Positions 1-5,391 of a stretch of DNA of 5,391 nt are shown here, in pieces. The stretch comes from Actinomycetes bacterium (lineage in GTDB: Bacteria; Actinomycetota; Actinomycetes; Actinomycetales; Cellulomonadaceae), in contig JAEWCA010000231.1 in assembly GCA_023390875.1 (NCBI GenBank), positions 1 through 5,391 of the forward strand, written 5' to 3'. Within the stretch, counting starts at the first letter, position 1. Each line of letters opens with the position of its first letter. The translations under genes and the position numbers were made by a program. The notes beneath the pieces were generated by a model. It was given only the letters and a program-made list of their open reading frames with translations, ran no database searches and was not told the DNA's origin.

Positions 1-162
1 GTGCATTGACTGCTGGCCCGGCGCGCCCGGGGGGTACTCCCGCTTGCCCTGGAGGGGCGGCTCGTCACCGTGGGGACGACGAAGGTACGAGATGAATGGC
101 GCGCGGAGCCGGCGGTCGCTCCCATGCTCTAGTTGTCTCGCTGCTCGGTCACCTCCTGAAAG
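1..162. other. Stretch with no supported gene
   Basis: I see no convincing gene here. Short reading frames exist on both strands, as expected at this GC content, but none has a good start, ribosome binding site or recognisable protein. A GC-rich palindrome (GGCGCGCC, 20-27) lies near the left edge but has no T-rich tail, so I do not call it a terminator. The stretch lies downstream of the hsp20 operon and probably contains its transcript end. Confidence 0.4.
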
Positions 163-498
163 TCAAAGCTCGACGGCGGCGTCTCGGTCCAGTGCTGGAA
201 ACTTGCCCACCCGACGAGGCGGTGAGCGCTCCCGGGGCCACTCGCCGGTTCCGGGACCCCGCGGCCGCTGGCTCGGCCAGCTACGGACGTCCTCGCCCCA
301 TCGTTCGTGTACTGGGGCCGGGCGTGGGTCGACCGAGCAGCGCAGAGGGGGGCAGGGCGGGGGCAAAGTCGGCCATTCCGCTGCGATGATGGCTGCGAAC
401 TCCGCAACGACCAACTCCGGGTCGGAGCAGACCAACTCGATGAACTCCCCGACCCAAGGGGGACCGAGCGGGTTGCCAGGGTGCGCGATCGTGGTCAT
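163..498 (-). CDS. Small protein of unknown function downstream of hsp20
   Basis: This encodes 111 residues with ATG at 498-496 and TGA at 165-163. The start is supported by a strong GGAGG (508-504) five bases upstream and by its position 20 bases after the hsp20 stop, so the two are probably co-transcribed. Residues 1-43 (MTTIAHPGNPLGPPWVGEFI onward) look like a compact domain with two amphipathic stretches, including DPELVVAEFAAIIAAEW. Residues 44-95 are rich in proline, arginine and glycine and look disordered. There is no signal peptide, membrane segment or catalytic motif. Short proteins with a similar N-terminus and basic, proline-rich tail seem familiar from actinobacterial genomes, but I know of no assigned function. 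The hsp20 linkage suggests a stress-related role, which is inference only. The tail's codons are less typical than the head's, so a frameshift near the C-terminus is possible. Confidence 0.65.
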   Translation of the reverse strand: MTTIAHPGNPLGPPWVGEFIELVCSDPELVVAEFAAIIAAEWPTLPPPCPPLRCSVDPRPAPVHERWGEDVRSWPSQRPRGPGTGEWPRERSPPRRVGKFPALDRDAAVEL

Positions 499-518
499 GG
501 CGACCTCCGAGACGAGCC

Positions 519-959
519 CTAGGCGTCGATGGCCTGCCGGCCGGATCCAACACTGGTGATCTCGATCTTGCGCGGCTTGGCCTGTTCGGCCACCGGGATC
601 CGCAGCGTGAGCACGCCCGCGTCGTAGCCGGCCTCGATGTTCTCGGTGTCCAGATTGTCGCCCAACACCAGCTGGCGGCTGAAGGTCCCGCGGGCCCGCT
701 CGGCGGCGAGCATCTCTTGGGTGTCGCTTCGCGCCGGACGCTCCGCCCGGACGGTCACCACATTGCGCTCCACGTCGAGTTCGATCGCCTCCGGGGCGAT
801 ACCCGGCAGGTCGAACTCCACCACGAAGGTATCCCCCTCGCGCCACGCGTCCATCGGCATCGCGCCCGGGTAGGCCAGCGTGCCGTTGCCTCGGTACAGC
901 TGCTGGGCGAGCCGGTCGAGCTCGCGGAACGGGTCGGTGCGCATCAGCAACTGAGCCAT
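519..959 (-). CDS. hsp20: Hsp20/alpha-crystallin family small heat-shock protein
   Basis: This is a 146-residue ATP-independent holdase chaperone that forms cytoplasmic oligomers and keeps unfolding proteins soluble until ATP-dependent chaperones can refold them. The N-terminal arm (1-34, including [14 protein letters not shown]) precedes an alpha-crystallin domain at about 35-133. That domain contains [20 protein letters not shown], the [12 protein letters not shown] strands and the family signature GVLTLRIPV (115-123). The C-terminal KIEIT carries an I-x-I motif (132-134), which in this family docks neighbouring subunits. Length and sequence match the mycobacterial 18-kDa antigen (Hsp18) type. 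The ATG at 959-957 is supported by AGGAAGGAG (977-969) nine bases upstream. The gene heads a two-gene operon with the small protein downstream and has its own promoter. It appears intact, with all conserved motifs present. The exact paralogue name is not determinable from sequence alone. Confidence 0.96.
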   Translation of the reverse strand: MAQLLMRTDPFRELDRLAQQLYRGNGTLAYPGAMPMDAWREGDTFVVEFDLPGIAPEAIELDVERNVVTVRAERPARSDTQEMLAAERARGTFSRQLVLGDNLDTENIEAGYDAGVLTLRIPVAEQAKPRKIEITSVGSGRQAIDA

Positions 960-992
960 CGTCGAACACTCCTTCCTGATCCTGTTGCGTGA

Positions 993-1012
993 CCACTGAC
1001 CTATCGCAGTGG
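993..1012. repeat. Inverted repeat in the hsp20 leader
   Basis: CCACTG (993-998) and CAGTGG (1007-1012) form a perfect six-base inverted repeat with an eight-base loop. It lies just downstream of the expected transcription start and upstream of the ribosome binding site. It could be an operator for a repressor or a hairpin in the 5' untranslated leader. It does not match the operators I know for actinobacterial hsp genes. A six-base palindrome can also occur by chance. Confidence 0.4.
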
Positions 1013-1023
1013 CTATGGGTTTT

Positions 1024-1059
1024 CATATAGCGCATCTGGCACCAAGAGTCAAGAGTCAA
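1024..1059 (-). promoter_or_regulatory. Predicted sigma-70-type promoter of hsp20
   Basis: Reading the minus strand, TTGACT (1052-1047) and TATATG (1029-1024) are separated by exactly 17 bases, a near-consensus housekeeping -35/-10 pair. The -35 lies in a tandem repeat TTGACTC-TTGACTC (1059-1046), so a second TTGACT sits seven bases further upstream. Transcription would start near 1017 and give a leader of about 60 bases. The AT-rich -10 region stands out from its GC-rich surroundings. No HspR-type (HAIR) palindrome is present. Confidence 0.65.
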
Positions 1060-1104
1060 CGACAAGAACCGTGGGCCGCCAAGAGGGACCCGGTGCGTGC
1101 TCTT

Positions 1105-1197
1105 CTACTTGCGCTCCACCTCACGGCGCTGCTTCACAGTCAGGGAGGCCAGGACGACCGCGGGCAGTGCGAACGGGTCACGAGGGGCGTCGTGTGG
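1105..1197 (-). pseudogene. Possible 3' remnant of a lost gene
   Basis: On the minus strand a 30-codon frame ending in TAG (1107-1105) has strongly GC-biased third positions and reads ...DPFALPAVVLASLTVKQRREVERK: a hydrophobic stretch followed by a charged tail. It looks like the C-terminus of a real protein, but there is no start codon or ribosome binding site. An in-frame stop lies just upstream, 14 bases from the IS256 end at 1215. The likely story is that the gene once upstream of hsp20 was removed when mobile DNA arrived, leaving this tail. I do not recognise the family. The evidence is codon bias and position only. Confidence 0.3.
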
Positions 1198-1214
1198 TCA
1201 AGCCCCTGGAGATG

Positions 1215-1235
1215 GTGTAGTTCGGGTTCCTTCGA
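1215..1235 (+). repeat. Putative IS256 terminal inverted repeat, hsp20 side
   Basis: GTGTAGT at the outer edge followed inward by CCTTCGA. The partner lies at 2536-2550 on the opposite strand. The two differ by a six-base insertion between the blocks, so the match is imperfect. It lies just beyond the 3' end of the transposase gene. Confidence 0.5.
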
Positions 1236-1247
1236 TTTATTGATGGA

Positions 1248-3290
<2,043 letters not shown>

Positions 3291-3293
<3 letters not shown>

Positions 3294-3311
3294 CCCTGGA
3301 CCTTGGACACG
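3291..3311 (+). repeat. IS3 left terminal inverted repeat
   Basis: The sequence runs from TGACCC to GGACACG. Against the complement of the right end (4630-4650) it matches at 16 of 21 positions, including six outer and seven inner bases in a row. Two more bases outside (CC/GG) also pair, but they belong to the candidate duplication. Confidence 0.85.
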
Positions 3312-3354
3312 CTGTATCCCGCACGTCGGGAGAGAGCGAGATGATCTGTTCATC

Positions 3355-3726
3355 ATGGCCAGGAAGACGTACTCCGAGGAGTTCCGCCGTCAGGCCGTCG
3401 AGTTGTATGAGTCCACCCCCGGTGCCACGGTCCGGGGGATCGCGGATGATCTGGGGGTTGTGCGGGGCACGCTGACGACGTGGCTGCGCGAGCTGGGCAC
3501 CGGGAAGAAGACCGATGCCCAAGGCGCCCGGGTCGACAGCCCGGTCCGCGCCAGCAGCTCCGCGGCGCGCTGGGATGACGCCTGCGCGGACGAGACCGCT
3601 GATCAGGAGCTGTGCCGGTTACGGGCTCGGGTGCGGGAGTTGGAGATCAACGAACGCAAGCTGCTGACCGAGCGAGAGATCCTGCGATCGGCGGCCAAGT
3701 ATTTCGCCGGGGAGACGCGCTGGTGA
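3355..3726 (+). CDS. IS3-family transposase OrfA (DNA-binding subunit)
   Basis: OrfA has 123 residues, within the family range. In IS3 elements it binds the inverted repeats and is joined to OrfB, usually by a -1 frameshift, to make the active transposase OrfAB. The N-terminal MARKTYSEEFRRQAVELYES and IADDLGVVRGTLTTWLRELG (29-48) form the HTH_Tnp_1 helix-turn-helix. Residues 50-82 are a variable linker. Residues 84-115 (ELCRLRARVRELEINERKLL and EREIL) form a leucine-zipper-like coiled coil for multimerisation, and the protein ends KYFAGETRW, typical of actinobacterial copies. No strong ribosome binding site precedes the ATG: the purine-rich GGGAGAGAG (3328-3336) is 18 bases away, so expression may be weak. 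Its TGA overlaps the orfB GTG. Confidence 0.95.
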   Translation: MARKTYSEEFRRQAVELYESTPGATVRGIADDLGVVRGTLTTWLRELGTGKKTDAQGARVDSPVRASSSAARWDDACADETADQELCRLRARVRELEINERKLLTEREILRSAAKYFAGETRW

Positions 3727-4622
3727 GTCGCTTCCAGTTCGTCGCCGACCATTCCGCCGCCTACGAGGTGAAGCGACTGTGCCAGCTGGTCGAGGTGGCC
3801 CGTTCCTCCTACTACGCCTGGCTCGCCGGGGCGCAGGCACGTGCCGCGGGTGAGGCTGACGACGCGGCCCTGGCGGAGCGGATCCGCGCTGTTCACGCCG
3901 CCGACACGGCGATGGGCGCCCCACGGATCACCGCCGAGCTGAACGAGACCGCCGACGCGGCCTCGCGGGTCAATCACAAGCGTGTGGCCCGGGTGATGCG
4001 TAAGGTCGGGATCGCCGGCTACGTCAAACGCTGCCGGGTCCGCACCACGATCCCCGCGCAGAACGCGAGCGTGGTCCCTGACCTACTCAAACGCGATTTC
4101 ACCGCGGACGCGCCGAACCGTAAATACGTCGGTGACATCACCTACCTGCCACTGGCTAACGGCGCCAATCTCTACCTGGCGACCGTGATCGACTGTTACT
4201 CCCGCCGTCTGGTCGGATGGGCGGTCGCTGACCACATGCGCACCGAGCTGGTCGAGACGACGCTGAAGGACGCCGCCGCCACCCGCGGGTCCTTGACCGG
4301 GGCGATCTTCCACTCCGATCACGGCAGCGTCTACACCTCGAAGGCATACGCCCGGCTATGCGCAGGCCTGGGCGTGACACAGTCCATGGGTGCGGTCGGC
4401 ACGAGCGCGGACAACGCGCTGGCGGAGTCGTTCAACGCCACGTTCAAACGTGAAGTCCTGCGCGATGAGACCGTCTTCAGCGACGAGATCACCTGCCGCC
4501 GCGAGGCCTTCGCCTGGCTGACGCGATACAACACCAAGCGCCGCCACTCCTGGTGCGGCTACCTCAACCCCAACGCCTACGAAAGGGCCTTCACCACCAC
4601 TACGCTGGCACCCGCCGCGTAA
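3723..4622 (+). CDS. IS3-family transposase OrfB (integrase-type catalytic subunit)
   Basis: OrfB has 299 residues from GTG 3723, which overlaps the orfA stop as GTGA. The start was chosen because VSRFQFVADH matches the usual OrfB beginning and allows coupled translation. The frame is open upstream to 3612 in the -1 phase relative to orfA, so an OrfAB fusion by -1 frameshift is also possible. I see no classic A6G slippery run. Residues 45-100 form the HTH_21 region (AERIRAVHA to RVNHKRVARVMRKVGIAGY). The rve catalytic core carries D138 (YVGDITYLP), D199 (FHSDHGS) and E235 (NALAESFNATFKRE). D199 and E235 have 35 residues between them, the exact DD(35)E spacing. The tail RYNTKRRHSWCGYLNPNAYE is the normal C-terminal motif. 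One oddity is GSVYTS where most relatives have GSQYTS. The gene is intact and probably functional. Confidence 0.96.
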   Translation: MSRFQFVADHSAAYEVKRLCQLVEVARSSYYAWLAGAQARAAGEADDAALAERIRAVHAADTAMGAPRITAELNETADAASRVNHKRVARVMRKVGIAGYVKRCRVRTTIPAQNASVVPDLLKRDFTADAPNRKYVGDITYLPLANGANLYLATVIDCYSRRLVGWAVADHMRTELVETTLKDAAATRGSLTGAIFHSDHGSVYTSKAYARLCAGLGVTQSMGAVGTSADNALAESFNATFKREVLRDETVFSDEITCRREAFAWLTRYNTKRRHSWCGYLNPNAYERAFTTTTLAPAA

Positions 4623-4629
4623 ACCACCC

Positions 4630-4650
4630 CGTGTCCGAGAACAGGGGTCA
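4630..4650 (-). repeat. IS3 right terminal inverted repeat
   Basis: CGTGTCC to GGGGTCA on the plus strand, complementary to 3291-3311 at 16 of 21 positions. It starts seven bases after the orfB stop. Confidence 0.85.
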
Positions 4651-4655
4651 GGACC
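4651..4655 (+). repeat. Candidate target-site duplication, right copy (GGACC)
   Basis: The same five bases as 3286-3290, directly outside the element's CA terminus. Confidence 0.6.
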
Positions 4656-4693
4656 CAACCCCCACCCCGAACCCGCTATCGGAAAGGACCACT

Positions 4694-5391
4694 GTGACCA
4701 CCACGACAACCGACCCGCTCGCTTCGAAGCTGGCCTACCTGACCAGGGTGTTGAAGACGCCCACGATCGGGCGGACCTGGGAGACGCTGGCTGACCAGGC
4801 CCGCGCCGATAACTGGTCCCACGAGGAGTACCTCGCCACCGTCCTTGAACGCCAGGTCGCCGACCGTGAATCAGCCGGTGCGATGATGCGGATCCGGACC
4901 GCGCACTTCCCGGCCATCAAGACCCTCGAGGACTTCAACCTCGACCACCTACCGAGCCTGCGCCGCGACGTGCTGGCCCACCTCGCGACCGCGACCTTCG
5001 TACCCAAAGCCGAGAACGTCGTCCTGCTCGGGCCGCCCGGGATCGGCAAGACCCATATCGCGATCGGGCTGGGCATCAAAGCCGCCCAATCCGGCTACTC
5101 CGTGCTGTTCGACACCGCCACGAACTGGATCAGCCGGCTCGCCGCCGCCCACCAGTCCGGCGCCCTCGACAACGAGCTGAAGAAGATCCGCCGCTACAAG
5201 CTGATCATCATCGACGAGGTCGGCTACATCCCCTTCGACACCGACGCCGCGAACCTGTTCTTCCAACTCGTCGCGTCCCGCTACGAGCAAGGCTCGATCC
5301 TGGTCACCTCAAACCTGCCCTTCGGACGCTGGGGCGAAGTCTTCGGCGACGAAGTCGTCGCCGCCGCCATGATCGACCGCCTCGTCCACCA
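4694..5391 (+). CDS. istB: IS21-family IstB-like AAA+ ATPase, 3' end outside window
   Basis: 232 residues are visible. The family averages about 250-265, so only the last 20-35 are missing. In IS21 elements IstB is the ATP-dependent, DnaC-related regulator that binds target DNA and activates the IstA transposase. The GTG start (4694) has AAAGGA five bases upstream and gives MTTTTTDPLASKLAYLTRVL. The N-terminal helical region (1-100) includes RTWETLADQARADNWSHEEY. The ATPase core has Walker A GPPGIGKT (113-120), Walker B LIIIDEVGY (170-178, D174/E175), sensor-1 SILVTSN (N207), and an arginine-finger candidate in MIDRLVH (R229). No lesion is seen. The normal upstream partner istA is absent: only 38 bases (4656-4693, proline-codon rich) separate the start from the IS3 element, so the gene is probably an orphan of a truncated IS21. 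Confidence 0.95.
   Translation, partial: MTTTTTDPLASKLAYLTRVLKTPTIGRTWETLADQARADNWSHEEYLATVLERQVADRESAGAMMRIRTAHFPAIKTLEDFNLDHLPSLRRDVLAHLATATFVPKAENVVLLGPPGIGKTHIAIGLGIKAAQSGYSVLFDTATNWISRLAAAHQSGALDNELKKIRRYKLIIIDEVGYIPFDTDAANLFFQLVASRYEQGSILVTSNLPFGRWGEVFGDEVVAAAMIDRLVH

Noticed and set aside
1..162. Small minus-strand frame beginning MGATAGSARHSS
   Set aside because: It has no ribosome binding site at a proper distance, is low in complexity and runs off the window edge.
44..559. Long plus-strand frame at the left edge
   Set aside because: It lies opposite the small protein and the end of hsp20, has a low-complexity Ser/Arg/Gly composition and no recognisable domain. Long spurious frames are common at this GC content.
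1033..1060. HspR (HAIR) operator upstream of hsp20
   Set aside because: Only a CTTGACT half-site resembles CTTGAGT. No ACTCAAG-like partner occurs seven bases away.
163..1065. 300-residue minus-strand frame covering the hsp20 region
   Set aside because: Most of it is hsp20 read out of frame. Only the last 111 codons, from the ATG at 498, are supported as a gene.

Overview
The window looks like chromosomal or plasmid DNA from a high-GC actinobacterium. Codon third positions are overwhelmingly G or C. The small heat-shock protein closely resembles the mycobacterial 18-kDa antigen (Hsp18) type, and every transposase is of a kind common in Mycobacteriales, Pseudonocardiales and Frankia. I cannot name the genus.

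Layout. Bases 1-162 hold nothing I can support. Bases 163-959, minus strand, form a short stress operon: an Hsp20 chaperone gene (519-959), then 20 bases later a 111-residue protein of unknown function with its own good ribosome binding site (163-498). A sigma-70-like promoter with a 17-base spacer (1024-1059) and a 20-base inverted repeat in the leader (993-1012) precede hsp20. Bases 1105-1197 may be the 3' end of a lost gene.

From about 1215 to the window end everything is insertion-sequence DNA from four families, much of it broken. In order: a full-length IS256-family transposase (minus strand, ends near 1215 and 2550); a piece of an IS3-family orfB truncated at both ends (about 2564-2991); the left end and N-terminal transposase codons of an IS30-family element that starts inside that orfB (about 2992-3290); an apparently complete 1,360-base IS3-family element with orfA, orfB, terminal inverted repeats and a candidate 5-base target duplication (3291-4650); and istB of an IS21-family element, running off the window and lacking istA.

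Order of events (inference). IS30 entered the old IS3 copy, and its right part was later lost where it meets the istB region. The intact IS3 element then landed on that junction, so it is the latest visible arrival there. IS256 has no matching target duplication, and its two flanks are unrelated, which points to a deletion or recombination after insertion. The genes do not form a pathway: this is a stress-chaperone operon bordered by a mobile-element pile-up. I found no RNA genes, no CRISPR array and no convincing undescribed system.
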